A stretch of DNA of 64,000 nt from Bailinhaonella thermotolerans (GTDB lineage: Bacteria; Actinomycetota; Actinomycetes; Streptosporangiales; Streptosporangiaceae). The stretch covers positions 124,001 to 188,000 of the forward strand of contig NZ_QZEY01000009.1 in assembly GCF_003594875.1 (NCBI RefSeq), written 5' to 3'. This document shows, in pieces, positions 24,545 to 33,983 of this stretch (its first letter is position 1; each line of letters opens with the position of its first letter). The translations under genes and the position numbers were made by a program. The notes beneath the pieces are model-generated. The model saw only the letters and a program-made list of their open reading frames with translations. It made no database searches and was not told where the DNA came from.

Positions 24545-27500
24545 TCACGCCTCCGTGTGGGGGAGGCTGCTGGCGGCCACCAGGGTGCGGATGGCGCGGA
24601 GGGCGACCGACAGAGTGGCCAGGTCGAAGGTGTCGCTCTCCCAGATCTCCGACAGCGTCTGGCGGGCGCGGTCGCGGGCGGCGGCGTTCGCGTCCGACCA
24701 GGCCTTGAGCCGCTCCTCGGGGGACAGGCCCGGCTTGCTGGTCATCAGGACGTCCCTCGTGACCGCCGCGTGGGCGGCGTAGAGGTCGTCCCTGAGCGCC
24801 GCGCGGGCGATCGAGTTCCACCGGCTGTCGCGCGGCAGGGCGATGATCCGCTCGCGCAGCCGGGAGAGCTGGAGCCGGTCGGCCAGGTCGAAGTAGACCT
24901 CGGCCACCTCCTGCACCGGCCGCCCGGTCACCGACGCGATCTCCACCAGGTCGAACGTGGAGTAGGCCGGGACCATCGCCGACACGCGCTCGGCCAGCTC
25001 GGCCGGCACGCCCCGGGCGACGAGCCCGTCCCGCCGGTCCTCGTAGGCCAGCAGGTCGCGGCCGACGAGCAGCTTGGGCAGGTGCGGCAGCAGTTCCTCG
25101 GCCCCGCCCCGGAAGAAGTCCACCGTGGAGGCCAGGTCGAGCGGCGGACGCCGGTTGGTGAGCAGCCACCGGGCGCCCCGCTCGGTGAGCTTGCGGCCCT
25201 CCAGCAGCAGCGCGATCTGGGTGGCCGTGTCCACCTCGGTGTCGAGCGCCTCGACGGCCCGCCACAGCGTGGGCATGTCGAACACGTCCCGCGCCACGAG
25301 ATACGCCCTGGCGATGTCGGAGGTGGAGGCCCCGGTCTCCTCGGCCAGGCGGAACACGAACGTCGTGCCGGAGTTGTTGACCAGGTCGTTCACCACGGTC
25401 GTCGCGATGATCTCGCGGCGCAGCGGGTGGTCGTCCATGTACGGCCGGAAGCGCTCGCGCAGGGCCGAGGGGAAGTACGACACGAGCCAGGACGCGAGGT
25501 ACGGGTCGTCGGGCAGGTCCGAGGCCAGCAGCTCGCGGTCCACGGCCAGCTTGTTGTACGCCAGCAGGACCGAGAACTCCGGCAGCGTCAGCCCCAGCCC
25601 GGCCTGGCGGCGCTCGGCGAGCTGCTTGTCGGACGGCAGCGCCTCCAGCTCCCGGTTGAGCAGCCCCTCGCGCTCCAGCTTGCGGAGGTACCGGGCGTGG
25701 ACGTGGAGCATCTCGGGGGCCTGGGTGCGGGCCGCCGCCAGCACGACGTTCTGGTTGTAGTTGTCGCGCAGGACCAGCGAGGCGACCTCGTCGGTCATGT
25801 CCAGGAAGAGCTGGTTGCGCTGCTTGTCGGTCAGCTCCCCGTCGCGGACGACCCGGTCCAGCAGGATCTTGATGTTCACCTCGTGGTCGGAGGTGTCCAC
25901 GCCCGCCGAGTTGTCGATGAAGTCGGTGTTGATCAGCCCGCCGGCCAGCGCGAACTCGATGCGGGCGAGCTGGGTCAGGCCCAGGTTGCCGCCCTCGCCC
26001 ACGACCCGGCAGCGCAGCTCGGAGGCGTTGACCCGGAGCGCGTCGTTGGCCTTGTCGCCCACGTCGGCGTGGGTCTCGGCGGTCGCCTTGACGTACGTGC
26101 CGATGCCGCCGTTCCACAGCAGGTCCACCGGGGCGGTCAGGATCGCCCGGATCAGCTCGTGCGGGGGCAGCGCGGTGACCGTCTCGGAGATGCCGAGCAC
26201 GGCCCGCATCTGCGGCGACACCGGGATCGACTTGGCGGTGCGCGGCCAGACCCCGCCGCCGGGCGAGATCAGCTCGGGCGAGTAGTCGGCCCACGAGCTG
26301 CGCTCCAGCCCGAACAGCCGGTTCCGCTCCTCCCAGCTCTTGGCCGGGTCGGGGTTGGGGTCGACGAACACGTGCCGGTGGTCGAACGCCGCGACCAGCT
26401 TGAGGTGCCGGGAGAGCAGCATCCCGTTGCCGAACACGTCGCCGGACATGTCGCCGATGCCCACCACGGTCGTGTCGGTGGTCTGCACGTCGTGGCCGAG
26501 CGAGCGGAAGTGGTACTTGACCGACTCCCACGCGCCCCGGGCGGTGATGCCCATGGCCTTGTGGTCGTAGCCGATGCTGCCGCCGGAGGCGAAGGCGTCG
26601 CCCAGCCAGAAGCCGTACTGCCGGGAGACCTCGTTGGCGATGTCGGAGAACGTCGCCGTGCCCTTGTCGGCCGCGACCACCAGGTAGGGGTCGTCGCCGT
26701 CGTGCCGCACCACGTCCTTGGGCGGCACGACCTCGCCGCCGACCAGGTTGTCGGTGATGTCCAGCAGGCCGCTGATGAAGTGCCGGTAGCACGCCACGCC
26801 CTCGGCGATCATCTCCTCGCGGCCCCCGGCCGGCGGGCGCTTGACCACGAACCCGCCCTTGGAACCGGTCGGCACGATCACGGTGTTCTTCACCATCTGC
26901 GCCTTGACCAGGCCGAGGATCTCGGTCCGGAAGTCCTCCATGCGGTCGGACCAGCGCAGGCCGCCGCGCGCCACCTTGCCGAAGCGCAGGTGCACGCCCT
27001 CGACCCGCGGCGAGTAGACGAAGATCTCGTACTTCGGCCGGGGCAGCGGCAGGACGCTGATCGCCTCCGGGTCGAGCTTGATCGAGATGTACGGCTTGCG
27101 CGGCTCCTGGTAGTAGTTCGTGCGCAGCGTCGCGCGGATCATCTCCAGGTACGCCCGCAGGATGCGGTCCTCGTCGAGCGAGGCCACCTCGTCCAGCGCG
27201 CCGTGGATCTCCTCCACCAGCGCGTCGGTCAGCTCGGCGCGCGCCGCCTCGTCCGCGCCGGAGTCGGCGGGCTCCGCGGCCAGGCCGGAGGCGCCGGCGG
27301 TCCCGGCGGCCCCGCCGTTCACCGCCGCGGCGGTGCGGGCGTGCGGGCGCAGGCGGACCTCGAACAGCCGCACGAACAGGCGCGCCAGCCGTACGTTGTT
27401 GAGCATCACGCGCTCGATGTAGTCCTGGCTGAACGTGGTGCCGGCCTGGCGGAGGTACTTGGCGTACAGCCGCAGGATCTCGGTCTGGCGCCAGGTCAGG

Positions 27501-29440
27501 CCGCCCAGCAGGACGAGCGCGTTGAACCCGTCGCTCTCGACCTCGCCGCGCCACAGCGCCTCGAACGCGTCCTGGAACAGCCGCTTGAGGTTGTCACGGT
27601 CCACGTCCTCGCCGCACTCGAACCGCAGCCCGAAGTCGTAGATCCAGGCCTCCGGCTCGCCGTCCCGCCGGATCTCGTACGGGCGCTCGTCCACGACCTC
27701 GATGGCCATGCGCTGGAGCAGCGGCAGCACCTGCGACAGCGAGATCGGTTGCCCGACGCGGTAGATCTTGAGGCGGCGTTCGCCCCCGGTCGCGCCGTAC
27801 GGCTCGTACAGGTTGAGCCCGAACCCGCCCGGCAGGCCCTCCAGCCGGCGCAGGTCCGCGACGGCCGTGCGCGCGGGGAAGTCCGCCTTGTACGCCTCGG
27901 GGAACGCGTTGGCGTAACGCCGTACCAGGTCGGGGGCGTCCTCCTCGGGGGCCAGCTCGCCGATCGCGTCGGCCAGGTCGTCCTCCCAGGAGCGTACGGC
28001 CGCCGCCAGGCGGGCCTCCAACCGCTCGACGTCGGAGGGGGACGGCTCGGCCATGATCTGCCCGCGCTCACCGCGCACGACGACGTGCAGCCGGGCCAGC
28101 GCGGACTCGCCGATCATGGCGCTGTAGTCCAGCGAGACGCCGTGGAAGGCGCGCATCAGGATGTCCTGCATGCGCAGCCGGATCTTGGTGGTGTAGCGGT
28201 CGCGCGGCAGGAAGATCAGGCAGGAGATGTACCGGCCGTAGTCGTCGCGGCGCGGGAAGAGCTTGACCTGCTTGCGCTCGCGCAGCCGCAGCACGCCCAG
28301 CGCGATCGGCAGCAGCTCCTCCACCGAGGTCTGGAACAGCTCCGACCGGGGGTAGGTCTCCAGGATCTCGATGAGGTCCTTGCCGTCGTGGCTGTCGGGG
28401 GCGAGCCCGGCGCGCTCCAGCACCTGGGAGAGCTTGGTGCGCAGTAAGGGGATGCGCGAGATCGACTCGTTGTAGGCCACGTGCGTGAACAGGCCGAGGA
28501 AGCGGCGCTCGCCGATCACGTCGCCCGCGTCGTCGTACAGCTTGACGCCCACGTAGTCCAGGTAGGCCGGGCGGTGCACGGTGGCCTTGGTGTTGGCCTT
28601 GGTGATGATCAGCGGCTGCTCGCGCCGCCGCGCCTGGGCCCGCACCTCGCGCGGGAGCGCGGCGAAGCTGTCCGAGCCCGGCCGGTCGTGCCGCAGGATG
28701 CCCAGGCCGGTGCCGGTGACCGGGCGCAGCTCGTCGCCGCTCTCGGCGCGCTCCAGGCGGTACTCCCGGTAGCCCAGGAACGTGAAGTGGTCGTCGGCCA
28801 GCCAGCGCAGGAAGTCCAGGCTCTCGGGGTCGAGCGCGTGCTCGTCGGTGGTCTGCAGCGCGAGCGCCCGCATCTTCGGGAAGTCCTCGACGGCGTTGCG
28901 CACGTCGCCGAGCACCCGGGTGAGCTCGGACTCCAGCTCCTTGAGCACCGCCGGGTCCGGCTGGCGGTCCACCTCGATGTGCATCCACGACTCGGTCAGG
29001 AGCTGCCCGGTGCGGTCGGTCTCGTCCGCGCCCAGCATGCGGCCGGTCATGTCGCGGCGCACCTTCATCTGGGGGTGCACGACCAGGTGGGTGCCGATGT
29101 CGTGCCGGTCCAGCACCATCGTGATCGAGTCCACGAGGAACGGCATGTCGTCGGTGACCACCTCGACCACCGAGTGCCCCGGGTCCCAGCCGTGGTCTTC
29201 GAGGGAGGGGTTGTAGCAGAGCACGATGGGCCGCCCCTGGGGGCGGGTCCCGGCGTGGGCGCGCTGGGCCAGGGCGGGGCCGTAGACGTCCACCGGGTCG
29301 CGTTCGAGCAGGTCCTCGGGCGCGACGTGCCGGTAGTAGACCCGGAGGAAGGCCAGCACCTCCTCCTGGGTCAGGGGTTTGCTCGCGCATGTGCGCGCGG
29401 CGCGCTGAAGAAGCTCGTCCTTGGCCTCGTCGAGCGGCAT
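24545..29440 (-). CDS. NAD-dependent glutamate dehydrogenase, 180-kDa class
   Basis: A 1631-residue protein whose size and order match the large bacterial NAD-GDH (L-180) class: an N-terminal ACT-like regulatory half, a central catalytic GDH domain and a C-terminal helical extension. The catalytic segment holds GGLRWSDRMEDFR and KAQMVKNTVIVPTGSKGGF, followed by a Rossmann region (VVGIGDMSGDVFGNGM). It oxidises glutamate to 2-oxoglutarate and ammonia, mainly for catabolism. A GGAGTGAG box precedes the ATG. Tryptophan dioxygenase starts upstream of nothing shared; the next gene (kynA) lies 33 nt beyond on the same strand. Confidence 0.95.
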   Translation of the reverse strand: MPLDEAKDELLQRAARTCASKPLTQEEVLAFLRVYYRHVAPEDLLERDPVDVYGPALAQRAHAGTRPQGRPIVLCYNPSLEDHGWDPGHSVVEVVTDDMPFLVDSITMVLDRHDIGTHLVVHPQMKVRRDMTGRMLGADETDRTGQLLTESWMHIEVDRQPDPAVLKELESELTRVLGDVRNAVEDFPKMRALALQTTDEHALDPESLDFLRWLADDHFTFLGYREYRLERAESGDELRPVTGTGLGILRHDRPGSDSFAALPREVRAQARRREQPLIITKANTKATVHRPAYLDYVGVKLYDDAGDVIGERRFLGLFTHVAYNESISRIPLLRTKLSQVLERAGLAPDSHDGKDLIEILETYPRSELFQTSVEELLPIALGVLRLRERKQVKLFPRRDDYGRYISCLIFLPRDRYTTKIRLRMQDILMRAFHGVSLDYSAMIGESALARLHVVVRGERGQIMAEPSPSDVERLEARLAAAVRSWEDDLADAIGELAPEEDAPDLVRRYANAFPEAYKADFPARTAVADLRRLEGLPGGFGLNLYEPYGATGGERRLKIYRVGQPISLSQVLPLLQRMAIEVVDERPYEIRRDGEPEAWIYDFGLRFECGEDVDRDNLKRLFQDAFEALWRGEVESDGFNALVLLGGLTWRQTEILRLYAKYLRQAGTTFSQDYIERVMLNNVRLARLFVRLFEVRLRPHARTAAAVNGGAAGTAGASGLAAEPADSGADEAARAELTDALVEEIHGALDEVASLDEDRILRAYLEMIRATLRTNYYQEPRKPYISIKLDPEAISVLPLPRPKYEIFVYSPRVEGVHLRFGKVARGGLRWSDRMEDFRTEILGLVKAQMVKNTVIVPTGSKGGFVVKRPPAGGREEMIAEGVACYRHFISGLLDITDNLVGGEVVPPKDVVRHDGDDPYLVVAADKGTATFSDIANEVSRQYGFWLGDAFASGGSIGYDHKAMGITARGAWESVKYHFRSLGHDVQTTDTTVVGIGDMSGDVFGNGMLLSRHLKLVAAFDHRHVFVDPNPDPAKSWEERNRLFGLERSSWADYSPELISPGGGVWPRTAKSIPVSPQMRAVLGISETVTALPPHELIRAILTAPVDLLWNGGIGTYVKATAETHADVGDKANDALRVNASELRCRVVGEGGNLGLTQLARIEFALAGGLINTDFIDNSAGVDTSDHEVNIKILLDRVVRDGELTDKQRNQLFLDMTDEVASLVLRDNYNQNVVLAAARTQAPEMLHVHARYLRKLEREGLLNRELEALPSDKQLAERRQAGLGLTLPEFSVLLAYNKLAVDRELLASDLPDDPYLASWLVSYFPSALRERFRPYMDDHPLRREIIATTVVNDLVNNSGTTFVFRLAEETGASTSDIARAYLVARDVFDMPTLWRAVEALDTEVDTATQIALLLEGRKLTERGARWLLTNRRPPLDLASTVDFFRGGAEELLPHLPKLLVGRDLLAYEDRRDGLVARGVPAELAERVSAMVPAYSTFDLVEIASVTGRPVQEVAEVYFDLADRLQLSRLRERIIALPRDSRWNSIARAALRDDLYAAHAAVTRDVLMTSKPGLSPEERLKAWSDANAAARDRARQTLSEIWESDTFDLATLSVALRAIRTLVAASSLPHTEA

Positions 29441-29473
29441 CTCGCTCTCACTCCTTTGTGAGGGGTAGCCCGG

Positions 29474-30265
29474 TTACAACCATGCCCGCATCTCCCACAG
29501 CATGGGGAAGTAGTGCATGGAACTCCTCCCCCGCAGATAAGGCGCCCCGGTGGATCCGCCGGTCCCCGACTTGGTGCCGATCTGGCGCTCGACCATCTGC
29601 ACGTGGCGGATGCGCCAGTGCGCGGCGGTCTCGTCGTGGGTCAGCAGGTCCTCCGACAGCTCCCACAGGTCGTCGTGGGAGCCGCGATCCCTGGCCACGG
29701 CCAGCAGGGAGGACATGATCTGGTCGTCGTCGCCCGTGGGGAGGCCGCGACGCGACAGGGCGGTGAGGTAGGCGTCCCACAGCGACGGTTCCTCGAGCCG
29801 CCGCCGCAGGCGCGCGACCTCGGCGTCGCCGAGGTTGCGCAGCCGGTCGAGGTACGCCGGGTCCTTGGCCCCGGAGAGGAACTCGATCTCCCGGAACTGC
29901 ACGGACTGGAAGCCGCTGGCCGGGGCCAGCAGCTCGCGGAACTCCAGAAAGTCCTGGGGGGTCATGGTCTCCAGGACCCCGACCTGCTCGACGAGCACCC
30001 GCTCCACCGCGTGGACCCGCCGGAACAGGTGGCGGGCGCGCCACAGCTCGCCCGCCATCATGCAGTCCCGCGCGGTCTCCAGCTCGTGCAGGAGCTGCTG
30101 GAACCACAGCTCGTACACCTGGTGGATCGTGATGAACAGCAGCTCGTCATGGGCAGGCGGGGACGACTGGGGGACCTGCTGAGCCAGCAGCTCGGGCAGC
30201 CGCAGATACGCCCCGTAGGACAGGCGGCCGCCCTCTTCTCCGAAGTTGCGCCCCGACGACGTCAT
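29474..30265 (-). CDS. kynA: tryptophan 2,3-dioxygenase
   Basis: 263 residues with the TDO signatures FITIHQVYELWFQQLLHEL, FQSVQFREIEFLSG and GTKSGTGGSTGAPYL. RHVQMVER carries the probable haem-ligand His. It opens the indole ring of tryptophan to N-formylkynurenine, the first step of the kynurenine route. The ATG at 30265 is preferred over GTG 30274 because a GAGGTG box lies 8 nt before it. It ends 33 nt before the GDH start; the pair may be one amino-acid-catabolic transcript. No kynurenine hydrolase is seen nearby. Confidence 0.94.
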   Translation of the reverse strand: MTSSGRNFGEEGGRLSYGAYLRLPELLAQQVPQSSPPAHDELLFITIHQVYELWFQQLLHELETARDCMMAGELWRARHLFRRVHAVERVLVEQVGVLETMTPQDFLEFRELLAPASGFQSVQFREIEFLSGAKDPAYLDRLRNLGDAEVARLRRRLEEPSLWDAYLTALSRRGLPTGDDDQIMSSLLAVARDRGSHDDLWELSEDLLTHDETAAHWRIRHVQMVERQIGTKSGTGGSTGAPYLRGRSSMHYFPMLWEMRAWL

Positions 30266-30361
30266 CGCCAACACACCTCATCTGGCGGACTTATCCCCCG
30301 ATCCCCGTTGACCGGGAGCAAAAACCGCCGGACCTGATTTAGGCCCATATGTCGCTCTACG

Positions 30362-32311
30362 TCAACTTGATCGGGTTTGCTGTGATTCCGGGCTGAAGTA
30401 CCGGAGGACCTCGGGATTGGCCATGGCGTCGGGGTTGGCCGCCTGCTCCACCGGAGTGCCGAGCAGGATCTTCCGTACCGGTACCTCTAGTTTCTTCCCC
30501 GACAATGTCCTCGGTACCCCGGGAACGACGTAGATCTCATCCGGAACGTGACGGGGTGACAACTCGGTGCGAAGAGTCCTCTTGAGCCGCGCCGTGAGCT
30601 CGTCGTCGATCGTAGCGCCCTCGGCCGGCACGACGTACAGCAGCAGCCGGCCCTCCCGCCCGAGCTGCCCGGTGTCGATCACGAGGCTGTCGGCGATCTC
30701 CTCGAAGCGTTCCACCACGCGGTAGAACTCCGAGGTGCCCATCCGGACGCCGCCCCGGTTCAGGGTGGAGTCCGACCGGCCGTAGATCACGCAGCCGCCG
30801 TCCGGGAGGATCTTGATCCAGTCGCCGTGCCGCCACACTCGCAGGTCGTCCTCGAAGTAGCTCGACCGGTAGCGCTCGCCGTCCGGGTCGTTCCAGAACA
30901 TCACCGGCATCGACGGCATGGGCGCGGTCAGGACCAGTTCCCCCACCTCGTCCACCACGGGCTCGCCCGCCGGGCCGTACGACTCGACGGGGGCGCCCAG
31001 GCAGCGGCAGGTGATCACGCCGGCCCGGATCGGCAGCAGCGGCACCGGCCCGACGAACCCGGTGCACACGTCGGTGCCGCCGGAGAACGACCCGAGCTGC
31101 ACCTCGGGCAGCACGTCGTAGACCCAGCGGAAGCCCTCGGGCGGCAGCGGGGAGCCGGTGGAGCCGACCCCGCGCAGCGCCCGCAGCCCGCCCGGCCGCA
31201 GGCCCGCCTTCATCGAGGCCACGATGTACGGCGCGCCCGCGCCGAAGTACGTGATGCCCTCCTCGGCGGCCACGCGCCACAGGGCGTCGGTCTCCGGGTA
31301 GGTCGCGGCCCCGTCGTACAGGACGGCGGTGGCCCCCACGAGCAGCGCGCTGGCGAGGTAGTTCCACATCATCCAGCCGGTCGTGGTGTACCAGAAGAAG
31401 ACGTCGCCCTCCCCCACGTCCTGGTGGAAGCTGAGCGCCTTGAGGTGTTCGAGCACGACGCCGCCGTGCCCGTGCACGATCGGCTTGGGCAGGCCCGTGG
31501 TGCCGCTGGAGTACAGGATCCACAGCGGGTGGTCGAAGGGGACGTCCTCGAACTCCAGCTCCCCGGCCTCGGCCCGCAGCGTCTCCCACGTGTGCGCGGC
31601 GGTCTCGGGGACGCCGCGCAGGTTCGGGATCCACACGGTCGCGGCGAGGGACGGCAGCTTCCCGGCGATGTCGGCCACGACCTCCGCGCGATCGAACTCC
31701 TTGCCGTTGTAGCGGTAGCCGTCCACCGCGAACAGCACCTTCGGCTCGATCTGCGTGAACCTGTCGATCACGCTGGGTGCGCCGAAGTCGGGCGAGCAGG
31801 AGGACCAGATCGCCCCGAGGCTCGCCGCCGCCAGCGCCGCGATCAGCGCCTCGGGGATGTTCGGCAGGTAGGCGACGACGCGGTCGCCGCGCCCCACCCC
31901 GAGCCGCCGCAGCCCCTCCCGGGCCCGCGCCACCTCGCGCCCCAGCTCGCCGTACGACAGGGTACGGCGTGAGCCGTCCTCGGCCCGGAAGATCAGCGCG
32001 GTCCGGTCCGGGTCGGTCGCGGCCCTGCGCAGCGCGTTCGCGGCGTAGTTCACGGTCGAGCCCTCGAACCACCTCGCGAACGGCATCTCCCCGCTCAGGA
32101 CCGGCCGCGAGTCATCGCGGACGCCGACGACCTCGAAGAAGTCCCACACCGACCGCCAGAACTCCTCCGGCCGCTCGACCGACCACCGCCACAACTCCTG
32201 GTAGGACTCACCGGAGCGGCCCAGCCAGGCCATGTACCGCGTGATCCGAGCGTCCCGCACAACGTCGGGCGAGGGTTCCCACAGCAGCGCACCCTCGTCG
32301 ACAGCCTTCAC
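30362..32311 (-). CDS. acetoacetate-CoA ligase
   Basis: 649 residues, the standard length for acetoacetyl-CoA synthetase of the ANL superfamily. It has the AMP-binding P-loop YSSGTTGLPKPIVHGHGG, the A8-like region SDSTLNRGGVRMGTSEFYR and a C-terminal catalytic lysine region RTLSGKKLEVPVRKIL. It activates acetoacetate to acetoacetyl-CoA for ketone or leucine-derived carbon use. The GTG at 32311 is chosen because GGGAGG sits 6 nt upstream and the family N-terminus LLWEPSPDVV follows; a start at 32452 would add a non-conserved tail. Confidence 0.93.
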   Translation of the reverse strand: MKAVDEGALLWEPSPDVVRDARITRYMAWLGRSGESYQELWRWSVERPEEFWRSVWDFFEVVGVRDDSRPVLSGEMPFARWFEGSTVNYAANALRRAATDPDRTALIFRAEDGSRRTLSYGELGREVARAREGLRRLGVGRGDRVVAYLPNIPEALIAALAAASLGAIWSSCSPDFGAPSVIDRFTQIEPKVLFAVDGYRYNGKEFDRAEVVADIAGKLPSLAATVWIPNLRGVPETAAHTWETLRAEAGELEFEDVPFDHPLWILYSSGTTGLPKPIVHGHGGVVLEHLKALSFHQDVGEGDVFFWYTTTGWMMWNYLASALLVGATAVLYDGAATYPETDALWRVAAEEGITYFGAGAPYIVASMKAGLRPGGLRALRGVGSTGSPLPPEGFRWVYDVLPEVQLGSFSGGTDVCTGFVGPVPLLPIRAGVITCRCLGAPVESYGPAGEPVVDEVGELVLTAPMPSMPVMFWNDPDGERYRSSYFEDDLRVWRHGDWIKILPDGGCVIYGRSDSTLNRGGVRMGTSEFYRVVERFEEIADSLVIDTGQLGREGRLLLYVVPAEGATIDDELTARLKRTLRTELSPRHVPDEIYVVPGVPRTLSGKKLEVPVRKILLGTPVEQAANPDAMANPEVLRYFSPESQQTRSS

Positions 32312-32574
32312 CGCATCCTCCCGATCACACAGCCCGAACCCGGTCGCCCCCAACGCTAACGCTCCCCCGCACGCCGTACCACGCCCTCCATCCCACCAGG
32401 GGACGGGCGCGCGGGACCAGCGGGGATCCCCCCACCCGCCCGGGCGCTTCACTGGTGCCGCTCCACATAGCCCACCCGCCGTGTCCGCCTATATGGCGAC
32501 ACGCGCGGGCGGGCGGCCCCCAGGCCGGGGACGCCGCGGGGACGCCCGCCGTGGGGCGGCCCGGGTCGCACGAC

Positions 32575-32609
32575 GATGTGCCCCGCCCACATGCCGGGCG
32601 GGGCACATC
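32575..32609 (-). terminator. terminator of the 33-kb hypothetical gene
   Basis: Perfect 14-bp stem (GATGTGCCCCGCCC and its complement) around a 7-nt loop, 62 bp past the stop at 32671. The rest of 32312-32670 shows no gene. Confidence 0.8.
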
Positions 32610-32670
32610 AGGGGACGCGCCGCGGCGCACCGCTGCGCACCGCGGCGCACCGGGGGCGGGGGGCGCGGCG

Positions 32671-33021
32671 CTAGATGCCCATCACGCGCTCGAACGTCTC
32701 CGGGTCGTCGTCCACGCAGCGCACCCAGCCGAACATGGGACCGCGGCGGGTCCGCAGGATCGACAGCCGCTCCCCCGTGCCCGCCGCGAACCGCTTCTCT
32801 GCGACCTCGCTCAGGATGCGGTTGATGCGCCGGGTGGCCTCGGCGAGGTCCTCGTCGTTGGCCGGCGTCGAGTTCCTGGGCACGAGGAACGCCTCGGGCT
32901 CGCTCACCGGGAACACCAGGCAGGCGTCCACGGAGCTCGGGAAACAGATCACGTGCCCGGGACCCTCGGGCGCCAGGGTGAAGTCCCGCTTCAGCCCGTC
33001 TTCCAGCTTCCGTTCGGTCAT
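32671..33021 (-). CDS. conserved hypothetical protein
   Basis: 116 residues, acidic, mixed alpha/beta with no signal peptide, membrane segment or known motif. The ATG at 33021 follows a GGAGG box by 7 nt and is preferred over GTG 33033. It stands alone between a terminator and a repetitive stretch. Function unknown. Confidence 0.7.
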   Translation of the reverse strand: MTERKLEDGLKRDFTLAPEGPGHVICFPSSVDACLVFPVSEPEAFLVPRNSTPANDEDLAEATRRINRILSEVAEKRFAAGTGERLSILRTRRGPMFGWVRCVDDDPETFERVMGI

Positions 33022-33130
33022 CGTCGCCTCCACAGGCCGATGGATCGCTTTCCACCACCGTGGCGGCGGGCGGGCCCGCGGTCATGAGTAGCCCCTACTC
33101 AGCCGGGCCGGGTTCAGCCCGGGTTCTGCC

Positions 33131-33190
33131 CTGCCGGCTCAGCCCTGCCGGCTCAGCCCTGCCTGGCCCAGCCCTGCCAGGCTCAGCCCG
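33131..33190. repeat. short tandem array, four units of 14-15 bp
   Basis: CTGCC units begin at 33131, 33145, 33159 and 33174, each followed by a GGCTCAGCC-like motif. The array lies between the hypothetical gene and the end of a HAD-family gene and just touches the latter's stop. Confidence 0.5.
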
Positions 33191-33881
33191 CCCGGCGGTG
33201 CCCGGTGAGCTGGGTGATCGCGGTGACCAGGGCGGCGGGGTCGGACAGGTCGGGCAGGACCACGTCGGCGCCGGCCTCCCTGAGCTCGGCCGGGAGGGAC
33301 CGGCCGGAGGCCACCGCGATCATGGCCGCGCCGCCGATCCTGGCCGCCTGCACGTCGCGGACGGAGTCGCCGATCAGGACGGTGGTGGCCGAGTCGTAGG
33401 CGTAGCCGTACCGCTCCCTGGCCCGGCCCTGGGCCACCTGCAGGAGGGTGGCCTTGGGGTAGACCTCCTCGCCGTAGCCGCCCACCTCGAAGTCCACGTG
33501 CTTGTCGAGGCCGAAGGCGCGGAGCTTGTGGACGGCGTTGGCCTTGATCGTGCCGGTCAGCACCGACTGGACCACGCCGTCGAGCCCGGCCACCGCCGCC
33601 AGGGACTCGGCCGCCCCCGGGAGCGCCCGGCCCTGCTTGCGCAGGCTCTTGCGGCGCTCCGCGAACGCCCTGGCCAGCGCGTCGATGAACGCGGGCAGGT
33701 GATGGTCGGCCGGGGGGATGCCGTTGACGGCCAGGGTCTCGAAGATGATCTCGGAGTCCGGCCGGCCGGCGGCCGGCGCCAGCTTGACCAGCGGCCGCCC
33801 CGTCACCTCCCGGAACGCCTGGGCGTACGCCTCACGAGTCACGATCGCGACGTCGACGAGCGTCAGATCGATGTTCCACAA
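33183..33881 (-). CDS. HAD-like hydrolase with Asn in place of the nucleophile
   Basis: About 232 residues with a HAD Rossmannoid core and a helical cap. Motif I reads LWNIDLTL, so Asn stands where the catalytic Asp of DxDxT is expected; motif II is SVLTGTI, motif III a Lys in YPKATLL, motif IV GDSVRDV. I have seen this WNID variant in other actinobacteria, so it may be a conserved subfamily. The start is unclear: the frame has no ATG or GTG before residue 1 (TTG 33881), while a GGAGG box lies upstream beside ATC codons. Confidence 0.75.
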   Translation of the reverse strand: MWNIDLTLVDVAIVTREAYAQAFREVTGRPLVKLAPAAGRPDSEIIFETLAVNGIPPADHHLPAFIDALARAFAERRKSLRKQGRALPGAAESLAAVAGLDGVVQSVLTGTIKANAVHKLRAFGLDKHVDFEVGGYGEEVYPKATLLQVAQGRARERYGYAYDSATTVLIGDSVRDVQAARIGGAAMIAVASGRSLPAELREAGADVVLPDLSDPAALVTAITQLTGHRRAG

Positions 33882-33983
33882 GACCAGCCGGTCGATGATG
33901 ACCTCCGGGGAGCGCGGTCAGAACTGTCCCGATTGTCGCACTCCCCGTGCCGCGATGCGCGGATGGCGCCCGAGGCCGCCGGG

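Noticed and set aside
24557-28447. 1296-codon open frame opposite the glutamate dehydrogenase gene
   Set aside because: Antisense shadow: no motifs, biased composition, and the opposite strand has full GDH signatures.
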